From Bromus sterilis (Eukaryota; Streptophyta; Magnoliopsida; Poales; Poaceae), in NCBI GenBank assembly GCA_950022295.1, contig OX465597.1:394511016-394575015 (forward strand): a stretch of 64,000 nt of DNA. The letters run 5' to 3'. The notes beneath the pieces are model-generated. The model searched no databases. It was not told where the DNA came from and saw nothing but the letters and a program-made list of their open reading frames with translations. Below are positions 34,501 through 45,917 of the stretch, in pieces. Position 1 is the stretch's first letter, and each line of letters starts with the position of its first letter. Both the position numbers and the translations under genes were made by a program.

Positions 34501-37500
34501 GCAACTATGCCACCGATTCCCCAGTTCGTGCACTGGTCCGAGTGTCCGATATCCTGGGACAGAGCAGATCACCCCACCATTTTGCCGAATCCGGGCAACT
34601 ATCCGCTGGTGGTGGATGCTCTGGTCGCAGGGCCAAAGTTTTCATGCAAGTTTTCTAGAGTGCTAGTCGATGGAGGAAGTACGATCAACATCCTGTACCG
34701 AGATACGATGCTCAAGCTGGGGCTTACAGAGAGGGATTTGGAGCGCAGTCGGACGACATTCCACGGGATTGTCCCTGGGTTGTCTTGCACCCCCATGGGT
34801 CGCATTCGGCTGGATGTCATTTTCGGCACGGAGGAAAATTTCAGGAGAGAGCCGATTTGGTTTGAGGTGGTCGACCTGAGCAGTCCGTACCATGCCTTGT
34901 TGGGATTACCAGCATTCGCCAAGTTCATGATCAATGCACAGCAGACATACGTGAAGATGAAGATCCCGGGGCCAAACGGCGTCACCACAGTCACCGGAGA
35001 CTTCAGGAAGTCCCTCGAGTGCACATCTGCTGGCAGCAGTTTGGCTGAATCCTTAGTGGTGGAGACAGAGAAGCGTCAGCTCGGCAAGGTGATTGCAATG
35101 GCGCAAGCACAGAGCAAGAATCCACAGCCGGTTGGCCCAGCAAAGAGAGCAGACGAGGAATCGGCTTTTCAGTTAGCCAAGGACAGCAAGAAAATCGCTC
35201 TAGATCCCTCCGACTCAACCAAGTTTGTTGTGGTCGGATCTGGACTTAGCGACAAATAGGAAAGCGAGCTCGTCGAGTTTCTCCGTGAGAATCGGGACAT
35301 CTTTGCATGGTATCCACAGGACATGCCTGGTGTTCCGAGAGAACTCGCCGAGCACAAGCTGCACATTCGGCCAGGCTCGAAGCCGGTCAAGCAACCCCTG
35401 AGACGTTTTTCCGAGGACAAGAGAAGAGCAATCGGCGAAGAGATTGCAAAGCTACAAGCTATAGGTTTCATCATGGAAGTGTTTTACCCCGAGTGGCTGG
35501 CAAACCCAGTCCTCGTCATGAAGAAGAACAACACTTGGCGTATGTGCATAGATTATACTTGCCTGAACAAGGCATGCCCAAAAGATCCGTTTGCTCTGCC
35601 CCGTATTGACCAAGTGGTTGATTCTACGGCCGGCTGCGAACTGTTATCCTTCTTGGATGCTACTGCTGGATATCACCAGATCAAGTTGGCTATGGAAGAT
35701 CAGATAAAAACAGCATTCATAACCCCTTTCGGGGCCTATTGCTATGTCACCATGCCTTTTGGTCTGAAAAATGGAGGTGCCACTTATCAGCGCATGATGC
35801 AAAGATGTACACACTCTCAGCTCGGCAGAAATATCCACGTTTACGTGGATGATTTGGTGGTGAAGTCGGCAAAGGGAGTCACAAATGTTGAACGACCTCA
35901 GAGAGACCTTCGTAAATTTGAGAACTTATCAGATCAAGCTCAACCCAGAGAAGTGTGTGTTTGGAGTCCAAGCCGGCAAGCTCTTGGGGTTTCTCGTTTC
36001 CGAGAGAGGAATCGAATGCAACCCCGAGAAGATAGCCGCAATAGAGCGCATGGAGCAGCCCAAGACCTTGAAGCAAGTGCAGAAGTTCACCGGTTGCCTC
36101 GCATCTCTCAGCCGATTTCTCAGTCGGCTGGGCGAGAAGGCAAGTCCCTTGTACCAGTTGATGAAGAAAACAGAGAAGTTTACTTGGACCCCCCAAGCAA
36201 ATGAAGCATTCCGAGAGCTCAAGCGCATGCTATCGACGGCACCGATTCTGGCTGCCCCGATTGAGAAGGAGCCTATGATGTTATACATAGCGGCAACCAA
36301 TCGGGTGATCAGTGCAGTTATGGTGGTGGAGCGCCCGAGAAGGACAAGGCACAGCAGATCCAGCGGCCAGTATACTATATCAGCGAAGTTCTCTCGGCAT
36401 CCAAGCAGAATTACCCTCACTACCAGAAGATGTGCTATGGAGTGTACATGGCAGCCAAGAGATTGAAGCCATATTTTCAAGCCCACTGTATCACTGTTGT
36501 AAGCTCGGCCCCATTGGCCGACATCATGGGAAGTAGAGATGCAACCGGAAGAGTGGCGAAATAGGCAATCGAAGTTGCGAGTCATGGCATCCAGTATGAG
36601 CCACGGACTGCAATCAAATCACAAGCACTAGCCGATTTCCTGGTGGACTGGGCTGAAACTCAGTACATGCCGCAGCTTCCCACGACGGATTTCTGGCGAA
36701 TGCACTTTGATGGTTCCAAGATGAAGAATGGCCTGGGGGAAGGGGTGGTACTCACCTCCCCAAGAGGAGATCAATTGCAATACGTGCTCCAGATTCACTT
36801 TGCAGCATCAAACAATGTAGCCGAGTACGAAGCCCTTGTGCATGGTGTCAAGCTGGCCAAGGAAATCGGTATTCGGAATATTGAGTGCTATGGCGACTCC
36901 GATCTGGTGGTACAGCAGTGCTCTGGCACATGGGATGCAAATGATGCTAACATGGCGAGCTACCGATTCTTGGTGCAGCAGATCAGCGGATACTTTGAAG
37001 GTTGTGAGTTCCATCATGTTCGAAGAGCAAATAATGAAGCAGCAGATGCCTTGTCCAAGCTTGGCTCCACAAGGCAGGAAATTCCACCAGGCATATCTCT
37101 CGAGCACATCAGGAAGCCATCCATCATTCCATCTCCAGACTCCGAGTCCATTTTCATCTCGGAGACTGATCTTGAAGCTCTAAGAAAAGCAAAAGAAGTT
37201 CAACCGGCCAAGCCTGCAACCACGAAGAAGCAATCCAACGCCCAGGGTGTCTCGGCAACAGCACCAGGGGCTGCCGATTGCGAACCAGGGGCTGCAGAAG
37301 AGAAGAAGAAGAGCAATACCAAAGAAAAGCAAGAAGAGGCTGCGTCAGATGGTACAACCTTGGGAGAGCAAACAACATCAGAAATTGCCGATTGCAATGA
37401 TGAAGCTCCAACTCCAGATGGGAAGTCGGTACCAGGGGCTGCCGAATGCGTGCCAAGTGCCGTAGTCGGCAGTTCGCAAGCAGAGGAAGAAATGACATTC

Positions 37501-37572
37501 GTCCAAGAAGCCGAGATCGAACAGGCCAATGTTCAAGAGACCGAGATCCAAGAAGAAGTCTTACCCCAGTAG
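34501..37572 (+). pseudogene. pol: Gypsy pol: protease, reverse transcriptase, RNase H, second RNase H
   Basis: Protease motif VLVDGGSTINILY near 34660-34697. Reverse transcriptase from about 35270: LDATAGYHQIKLA and catalytic YVDDLVVKS (35842-35868). First RNase H region follows (FTWTPQANEAFREL, LYIAATNRV). The second, RVT_3-type RNase H (about 36690-37070) keeps FDGS, AEYEAL and GDSDLV. About 150 low-complexity, Ala/Glu/Gln-rich residues (37100-37569) separate it from integrase. In-frame stops: TAG 35257-35259, TAG 36562-36564, TAG 37570-37572. An extra G in the run at 35874-35876 shifts the frame and a lost base near 36325 restores it. Without these the region would be one frame with gag and integrase. 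Confidence 0.9.
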
Positions 37573-37581
37573 GCAGCAGTA

Positions 37582-38868
37582 ATGGTAGTCTTCTGTGCGC
37601 CATCATGGGCACAGCCGATTCGAGATTTCCTAGCAGATGGGATCCTTACACCAGATTTAGCATTGTCCAGGCAGATCAGCCGCCGATCTTGGGCATACAC
37701 AATCATCAACAATGAGCTGATGCGCAAGAGTCCGACTGGTGTTCTCCAAAGGTGTGTCGAAGAGGATAGAGGTTTGGAGCTGCTCAGAGACATCCATCAG
37801 GGTGAATGTGGTCACCACGCGTCGGCAGAGGCCATCGCCAACAAAGCTTTCCGACATGGTTTCTACTGGCCAACTGCACTTGCAGCGGCTGAGAATTTGG
37901 TGAAGCACTGCATTGGTTGTCAGAAGTTCAAGGCAAGAAGTCATCAGCCAGCATCGGCACTGAAGACCATCCCAATAGCATGGCCGTTTGCGGTTTGGGG
38001 TTTGGATATGGTTGGACCATTCAAGAGAGCTCGAAGCGGCATGACACATCTCCTAGTGGCAGTCGACAAGTTTACCAAGTGGATCGAGGCAAGACCAATC
38101 AAGAAGTTGGATGGGCCGACCGCAGTCAGGTTTGTGGCCGACATCGTATGCAGATATGGTGTTCCTAACAGCATCATCACCGACAACGGCACAAACTTTG
38201 CAAAGGGGGCACTGGCTCGATATGCATCTCAACAAGGCATTCAGCTTGATCTGGCGTCTGTGGCACATCCACAGTACAATGGTCAAGTCGAAAGGGCAAA
38301 TGGACTAATCTTATCGGGTATTAGGCCCAGATTGGTAGAGCCACTTGAGAGGGCACCCGGAGCATGGGTTGATGAGCTCCCCGCAATACTTTTTAGTTTG
38401 AGGACCACTCCAAACAGGTCGACTGGAATCACTCCTTTCTTCCTAGTATATGGTTCAGAAGCAGTCATCCCCTCCGACATCGAGTTTGATTCACCTCGAC
38501 ACGCCTTATACACTGAAGAAGAAGCTAATTTGGCAAGAGAAGACGGCGTCGACCTCAAAGAAGAAGCTTGTTTGTTGGCCTTGTCTAGGTCAGCAATCTA
38601 TCAGCAGAAGTTGCGGCACTACCACAGCAAGAAGATTCGACCTCTCTCTTTCCGAGAGGGGGACATGGTGCTACGCCGAATCCAGAAGTCAGAGGGGCAG
38701 CACAAGCTATCCTCACCTTGGGAAGGGCCATTTATTGTCAGCAGAGTGCTCAAGAACAACTCCTACTACCTGATCGACTGCACCAAGAGAACTCAGCACA
38801 AGGACACGTCGGGAGCAGAGACAGAGCGGCCGTGGAATGCCGAGTTGTTATGTCCGTTCTATAGTTGA
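37582..38868 (+). pseudogene. pol: Gypsy integrase
   Basis: Zinc-binding HHCC domain (GHHASAEAIANKAF to HCIGCQKF, about 37808-37930) and DDE core with Asp in GLDMVGPF, Asp in SIITDNGTNF and Glu in GQVERANG. The C-terminal domain has GDMVLRRIQ and PWEGPFIV. Ends TGA 38866-38868. No chromodomain seen. This part is unbroken, but its frame is joined to RNase H through the TAG at 37570-37572, so it would not be made as a normal polyprotein. Confidence 0.9.
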
Positions 38869-39649
38869 ACGGCATAAGTTTATGTAAGCCATTCGGCAAA
38901 CAATCAGCTAAAGTTATCGTGTCTCTGAAAATGAGCATTCGAGTACTTTCGTGTAATTCCGTTCGAAGAGCTAGCCTTAATCGGCAATGCTCCGTCATAC
39001 CCAAGATGTGCATAGCATACCCGGGGACTGGCCGACCACGAGGTCAGGAAAATAAGCCATCGCGGCACGGGGACTGCAGGCTAGCTCTCAATCGGATACC
39101 TAGCTCAAGCAAAAATCACTAAAGGGTTTGTGGCATTGAAAAGGGCGACGATTGAAGCAGTCGGTGGTATGAATCCCGGGAAACAACTCGAAACATGCCA
39201 CCACGAGCAAAGCCGACGAAATAAAGTCGCCGATTGCGCCGCAAAGAAGGACATCAGATCCAGAAGCGAGCAATCGGCGCCTACTGTTGCAGAATCCTTT
39301 GCGTTAAAAATCTTGTCGTGTAAAAAATAAAAACTCATCGAACCTTGGCTGGATGTCTACTGTTGATCCGATTGTGGACCGCACGACGGCAGCAAGATCG
39401 ATATAGTAGACATTCCCAAGTGCAGCCGATGAAGGAAACCGGCAAAGATGCAAAGTTGATCGCACACGCAAAAGTTAAAACAAGCAATCGATTTGCATCA
39501 AAATTAATAGGCCCAAGGCCAAATAAGTTCATTACATCTAGGTCACACCCAGTGGATGTCAGCAGAATTAAAATTGTCTTACAAGATAAGATAAAGCCGA
39601 TCTAATGTCGGCAAACGGACAATTGGAATACGGATTAAAATAGCAAAGC
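38869..39649. other. Gypsy spacer between integrase and antisense gene
   Basis: No gene. Repeated CAATCGG, CGATTG and CAGCCGA motifs. It lies between two converging genes, so it must hold both 3' ends. Confidence 0.7.
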
Positions 39650-42600
39650 TTAAGCAGTCGGAGGCACCGAGCTAGAGGATGGAGCAGACGGATCCGATTG
39701 AGCTTCAGAACAGGCAGCATCAGCTTGCTTAGTCTTCGGAGAGGTCTGAGATGAATCGCTGTCGGAGGGCTCCTCGGCCAGCCCAGAGATTGTTGAAGCG
39801 GGGAGTGGATTCCCTCCGTCGTCGAGATACGGAGTGTAGTCATACGGAGAGAACCAGTTCACCATACTACTGGCCAGCCGATTGATTTCGGCGTAAGTCT
39901 TCTCAAGAAGTTCACCGGCATTATCTCGGAGGCTGTATAACTGGGAGAGCTTCACCTGAGGATACCAAGTCAACACTGTCTGAAGGGCGGTTTCCGCACC
40001 GGTTCGACCTGCGGAGTTCAGCAGAACGTCGATCCGACGTGGGATAGCCTTGAGGAGAATCCGAGTTTTCTCGGTGGTGGCATTCGGTGTTTCCCCTTGG
40101 TCAGAATCTTCTTCTTCTTGTGTGTCGTCCTTGCGGATCTCGGCGGAGGAGTCGGCAGCATTTTTCATCTTCTGGAGTCCGGCCTTGAGCTCAGTCGGCG
40201 ACCACAGCGCTTCGGCAATCCTCAGAATTCCGAGCTTGAAAGACAGGGCCACTCCTTGGATAACAGGAATGCGGGCTTGGGTGCCGATCAGATATTCATG
40301 TCGGGTCGAGACGCTGTCCGCGCGGTCACAGGTCCCTCCAGCAGCGATGTGATCTTCTCGGGACTTGGCGACAGCTGCGTAGGCAGCCGCTTCAGATTCG
40401 GGCCAGGCTTCTGTGTCAAGAAGGAAAAGTATGAGCAATCAGATACAAGAAGAAATAAATCGGAAAATGCACTCGGCATCAAGGGAGACTCACCGCTAAG
40501 GAGGAGGTCCATTTCAGTTAGCGAATCGCAGAAGCCCTTGGCTCGGCGGCGCATTCGGGCGTTCTCCTCAGTATACTGTTTTTCCATTTCCTCATATTTT
40601 GCGATGTGCTCATCACGGTCTTTGCGAATGGAGTCCCGCATGGTAACTACTTCATCCCTCTTGGCCTACAAAGCATCTCGGGCGGAGACAGCAGCATCCC
40701 GCTCAGCAAGAAGTCCAGCACTGGTAACCGTCACAGCAGCGATGTCGGCAAGATGTTTCTTCTCGAGAGGTGCCATCTCAGTTCGGAGGGTATGGATAGT
40801 CCGATTCAGATCAGTCTCTACCCCTTGCAGTCGGGTCACTTCTTCAGTAGCTTTGGCAAGAGCTGGACTTTGCTGGTTAAGTTCTGTAGTTAATTCAGCA
40901 ATTCGGCCCTGAAGGTCACCTACCAGAGGAACAGAAGCTAGAAGAGAGCATAGAGATATGAGCACCAGAGCAATCGGCTAGTGAAGAAAAGACAGATGGT
41001 ATAGAAGATACCTTTCAGTTTGGAGGTCTCGGCTGACAGGTTGTTGACCTGTAGCTGGGCCTGGGCAAGGGTTCGGAGACTGGCGGTGTAAGCTTCAAGG
41101 AGTTTCTCGAAGACATTTCGTTTTTCCTCCATAACAGCCTGAAAAGCACAGTACGACAAAGTCAAAGATAAAGCAAAGAGTATTGAAGATCCGAACCGAT
41201 TGTAACCAATCGGCCCGAATCTCGGGGACTACACCCAGTGGGTGCGCTTGCGCGCACCCACCGGAAGGAAAGTCCACCAATTGAGGAAGGCAAACGAGAA
41301 AATAAAAAGTGCTAAAAGATCCGAACCGATTGTAACCAATCAGCCCAAATCTCGGGGACTACACCCAGTGGGTGCGCTTGCGCGCACCCACCGGAAGGAA
41401 AGTCCACCGATTGTGGAAGGCAAACGAGAAAAGCAAAAGTGCTAAAAGATCCGAACCGATTGTAACCAATCGGCCCGAATCTCGGGGACTACACCCAGTG
41501 GGTGCGCTTGCGCGCACCCACCGGAAGGAAAGTCCACCGATTGAGGAAGGCAAACGAGAAAAGCAAAATCACTAAAAATATCCGAACCGATGGTAACCAA
41601 TCGGCCCGAATCTCGGGGACTACACCCACTGGGTGCGCTTGCGCGCACCCACCGGAAGAAAAACCCCTAAAGTATAAGAAGGACAAAGAGGGAAAGAAAG
41701 AGGTCACCGTATGATGAGAGGTGAGCTGTTGCAGATCCCGAGCAAGGGCATTGGCGAAGTCGTCTACTCGGCTCAGCGCAGATGTCATGTGCTCTTGAGG
41801 ACGGGGCGCAACATCAGCCTCGGCACCGACATGACGGGCGCGAGAGTACTCGGCCCGGAAGTGGTCCACCGAGCGCATAAGAGTTTCGGAGGCAGAAGAG
41901 GTCGGCATCATCGCTGAAATCGGAACCACGATGGAAGTTGTAGTTGTAAGAGCTGGTGGCACCGATGTCAATTGAAGATCAGAGGCACCCGATTGTGGTG
42001 GTGGCACAACCGGGCGAATTGGAGCAGATGCAGTAACGATGACTGGTGGAAGGGTCGTGGTCGTCGGTGGCGCTGACAGAACAGCTGGTGGCGTGGTAGC
42101 ACTGGTTGGTGGTGCCGACATCGCAATCAGCGGCGAGGTCATCGTCACCGGCGTGTCGGACAAGGCATTCGGAGCGGGAGAGGTTGCAGCAATGGCGGCC
42201 GGACTGGAGCGGCGTGGCGGAGACGGGGCAATCGGATCGACCGATTGCGTTCCTCCAACACCAGGAGACACCGGGTCGGCCGCGCGCTTGGAGGTTTTGG
42301 GAGCAAGGTCGGAAGAGGAGGTCTTCTGAGCCGCAGCAAGGCGAGCCTTTTTGGCAGCACGCTCGGCATCTTTGGAAGAGCGATTAGTGGCAGTCGGCCG
42401 CTTGCGAACGGCTGCAGCAGAAGCAGCGGGTGAGATGATAGCGCCGACACGAGCCGGAATGTCGGTGTCAATGTCATGAAACCCAATTGGCTCACTGAAA
42501 TAAGAAAGGGAGAAGAGTCAGTAGAAGCAAAGATAGCAAAGTACTGCGCAGAAAGACAGAAACATACCCGACTGTCCGAGGTGCGCCGGTAGGCATTCGG

Positions 42601-44043
42601 CAGCGGAGCGGGGCAACATTCAGCGGCGCCTGAGTGGTCGGCCTCCGAGTTGTCGTCTCCTGGGCTTGCTTGCCTTTGTTGGCAGTCGGCTTGGTTTTGG
42701 TGGTTTTGGGGGGAGCCGTACCAGAGGAGGAGCCAGCGGCGGAGGTGCGTTTAGCTGGCACCTTCGGAGGTTTATCCTGAGGAGCTGCATCAGAAGCAGC
42801 ACCCTTTGAGACACTGTCATCGTCACTCCATTCAGCCAAAAATTGCTCAAGGGAAGAGTTGGGCGTACCCCCTTGAGCTGGCAGCCGAGTGGTGGTCCTC
42901 GGAGGGTCGGCGCGTGCGGCGTCATCGTCATCAGCTTCCATGGGGTCGGAGGATTCCCCGGAGGACTCGTCTTCGTCCTCATCATCCCCACTGGACTCGG
43001 CGGAAGGAATCTCGCCGTCATACTAAAGGTCGGTAGGGTCCTCTTCCGTGCGATCAGGGGCGAACACGCCAGCTTCCTGGCCGTCTTCCATGAGGTCGGA
43101 CTGAATGAAATGCTGAAAAGAAAGCATAAGTGATCAGAGCAATCGGAAACAAAAAAGCAATCGGAAGAGAATGCAGTAGGAAGAAAGAGTAATCGGAGCA
43201 TACCACAGGCGGCTTTCGCTGGCGCGTGAGGTAGTCAAGCCCGAATCGGAAAGGATCAGGAAGCGCACTGGCAGTGATGGCCTTCACTCGGGCGCAAAGG
43301 ACTTCTGTCTTCACCTCCCACGTGCAGAGCCGAGTGGGGTCCCGAGGTCCCGACACGTCGCAGAGGCGGTGCACTCGGCGCTGCAGGGGAAGAATCCGAG
43401 CGTGAAGCCACGCAGCTACCAAGTCGGTGGGGAGGAGTCCCTCTCGCTCCAGCTGGGTGACCCTGGTGGCTTGAGCGTCGATGTCGCAATCTCCAGCGCC
43501 GTGCTTCAGAGACCATTGATGCTTCTCAACCGGCCTGGCGAGTGAGAACTCGGGCAGGTTGAGGAGATCGGGGCCTTGATCAGGAGACTTGATGTAGAAG
43601 AACGAAGTCTGCCAATTCTTGCAGGATTGGACGATGTCGGGGCTCAGGTATTTTGACTTGCCAGCGGCGGCAAGACAACTGCCGCAGTCGGTCATGTTAG
43701 TCGGATAGGTTGGTTTTCCGCCTTCGATGGTGGAGGCAACTATCTCTCCCGTTCGAGCGTTATGGGCTCGGAGGTTGAAGAAGCGCTTGAAAAGGGCGAT
43801 GCTGGGTCGGCAGCCGAGATACCCCTCGCAGAGTGTCAAGAACCCGGAGAGGTTCATGATGAAGTTAGCTGCAACGTGGTGAGGTTGAAGTCGGTGGAAG
43901 TCGAGGAATTCGCGGAAGAAGGCGCTAGCGGGAAGGTCGAATCCACGCTCAAAGTGAGCGAGGAACACGACTCTCTCGCCCGCGTGTGCGCGGGGCACGA
44001 CATCGACCTTGACCGGGATCCGCCATTCGGTCTCCGCAGGCAT
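39650..44043 (-). pseudogene. Antisense six-exon gene in the Gypsy element (putative-gypsy-type-transposon / Transposase_28-like)
   Basis: Exons with GT-AG borders and matching phases: 44043-43204, 43112-42568, 42494-41708, 41138-41012, 40937-40494, 40410-39650; 3,504 nt, about 1,167 residues. Exon 1 has the family block (VVFLAHFERGFDLPAS, FFREFLDFH, NLSGFLTLCEGYLGCRPS, ALFKRFF). Exons 2-3 are acidic, then Ala/Pro/Ser/Thr-rich with basic KRPTATNRSSK. Exons 4-5 are coiled-coil-like (LTTELNQQ, LEKKHLADI). The last exon is a mixed domain ending VPPTA. Two in-frame TAGs, 43023-43025 and 40666-40668, each one C-to-T step from CAG; no frameshift. Such antisense genes are known in Tat elements; their role is not established. 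Confidence 0.85.
41191..41665. repeat. 130-bp tandem repeat, four units, inside intron 3 of the antisense gene
   Basis: CCGAACCGATTG starts at 41191, 41321 and 41451, and CCGAACCGAT at 41582: periods 130, 130, 131. Each unit has two short hairpins: CCGATTG-TAAC-CAATCGG (one mismatch in some units) and GGGTGCGC-TTGC-GCGCACCC. The array makes up most of the 569-bp intron 41139-41707. Confidence 0.9.
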
Positions 44044-44847
44044 TTTTCAGGCACGGATCAGGGCTTCGACGGCGACGGTGGTGGCCTGGGATCCTTTCCA
44101 GCACCCGCGGCTCGCCTGCGATACGTCCCGTCGCGGCGCCATGGATTTTACAGAAAAGGAAGAGGAGGAAAAAGATCGAGGCGGAGCACGAGAACGACGC
44201 CGATGAACTGCTGCGGCGGTGGCGGAGGCGGCGAGGAGCACAAGTCAGTGGCTAGAGCAAGTTGGAGAGCAAAGGTTCACGGGAGAGAAGATCTACGCGA
44301 AGAACAGCAATGGCGCGGAGACAGAGAGCTAGAGGTTGAAGGAGGCTTTCGGGAGAAGGAAGAGGAGAGGCTCCCCCCCCCCCCGGTGGCTTATGTGGGC
44401 GGCGGGGGAGGGGAGTGGGATGACCCTGCGGCCGTGTGGCCCAGTGTGGCTTAGGGCACAGGAAAGCCAACCGACGAATCAGCACAAAGGATCCAGGCGC
44501 AAAAGGCGAGGCGTGCGACGTGGGGGTCAGCTCCTGCAGTTATGTCACGTCGCGCGTGGGTCGTGGGTCCCAGCTCATTGATCACATCATGGGCGAGTCG
44601 GAGGTAACCGTTGGAGCGCAATCGACAGAAGATATTTTTCCCAGAAAATGGAGACACAAAGTGAGAAGAAACCAAGTCCAATCGGGTGAAAATGGGGTCA
44701 GCCGAGTGTGATCTCCGAGTCGGCCGACGAACTCGGAATGACGCACTCGAGGAGGCCATAGCAATCGGAAAACATCAAGACAGATTGAAAAACTGCAAAG
44801 GCCCCGCGGTCAAGTAACCGTGGAACCTTTACAGCTTTAGAGGCTAC
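44044..44847. other. Gypsy region upstream of the antisense gene and before the 3' LTR
   Basis: GC-rich from 44044 to 44460, then mixed. Presumably the promoter and leader of the antisense gene on the minus strand. The polypurine tract before the 3' LTR is weak (CTTTAGAGGCTAC). Confidence 0.6.
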
Positions 44848-45840
44848 TGTCGGGGGATTGGTACCCGGGTAGGCTAACCCAAGCGGAAGCAAGCTTTCAA
44901 GACAAGGATGGACCGATTGGGCTGCAGCTGGGCCGAGCTGGGCAGAGGTACGGCCAATTGCTCCAAGGCAATCGACCATACCAAGTGCCAGCAGTCGGCC
45001 CAGGCGCAATCGGTCCACCTTTCCTTTCACTGAAGACGATCGTCCGATCGGTCCGCTGCTGGACCGAGGCTGAGTCCTAGAAGGCCGATTGCCCAGAGCA
45101 ATCGACCTTACCAAGGAACCACCAGTCGGTCCATGCACAATCGGAGCAACCTGACACCCAGTCGGGGGTATGATTACGAGGTCATAAATACCATATCCCG
45201 AGATATCTGGGTGGCAGGAAGGCCAAGTCACATCGAGGATTTCCTGGAGATACGGTGTCGACCTCTCCGCCGATTCCGCGGACAGGCCGACAAGACCACA
45301 CCCCCTAGCTCCACTGTTCATCACTAGACTCTACGAGGTAGCAGCATGGGTCGTCGCTCGTAGGCTCCGGATCACCCGGATAGGAGCGGTCGGTGGGCCC
45401 AGGCCGATTAGAGGATGACAGCTGGGCCCATTCGGCATTGAAGTTACCATAGTACCCTGGACTCACACTATAAGAGCCAGGGTACCCCTCCTGCGCGAGG
45501 GATCCCACACCTTAGAACCTCATTTACTCATTCTCGTTCCAGTTCCTTCACTGCTCATAGTTACTCCTCGGGGAAGCATGAGAGGACCTTGCCCACGGCG
45601 GCGGTGTACTCCTTCCCCTGAGAAGGTAGAAGAGCAGTTATTGTAGCCACCTCATTGATATACAAGAGACAAGCAGGAGTAGGGGTGTTATCTCTCCGGA
45701 GAGCCCCGAACCTGGGTACATCGTGGCGTCTTCACCTTGCTTGTGCCCAACCCGATTCCGGCACCATCGACATTCTCTCCCTCGCGTCTTCCCCTCACTT
45801 TAGCCATCCCCATGGCATCTGCCGTCACATATTGAAGACA
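44848..45840 (+). repeat. Gypsy 3' LTR
   Basis: Starts TGTCGGGGGATTGG, ends GAAGACA, 993 bp. Followed by CTTGG (45841-45845), matching 31174-31178. Confidence 0.95.
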
Positions 45841-45917
45841 CTTGGCTAATTGCAAACATAAAAAAAAACCACCAATGGTTCAATACATTATTACACATCA
45901 CTTGTTTCCTACATTGC

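Larger units (their letters stand above)
31179..45840 (+). mobile_element. Tat/RIRE2-like Gypsy LTR retrotransposon, complete ends (14.7 kb)
   Basis: Two 993-bp LTRs, flanked by CTTGG on both sides. The internal region encodes gag-protease-RT-RNase H-integrase on the + strand, then an antisense multi-exon gene. Integrase last in pol marks Gypsy. A second RNase H, a VDGGS protease and an antisense putative-gypsy-type gene are features of the Tat lineage. Inserted between the ~670-bp array and the TNP2 3' end of CACTA-2. Confidence 0.95.

Noticed and set aside
41191..41665. Regularly spaced repeats resembling a CRISPR array
   Set aside because: Units are contiguous 130-bp tandem repeats without unique spacers, inside a plant retrotransposon intron.
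43762..44454. Plus-strand frame of 230 residues
   Set aside because: Mostly antisense to exon 1 of the phase-checked minus-strand gene, then GC-rich leader sequence.
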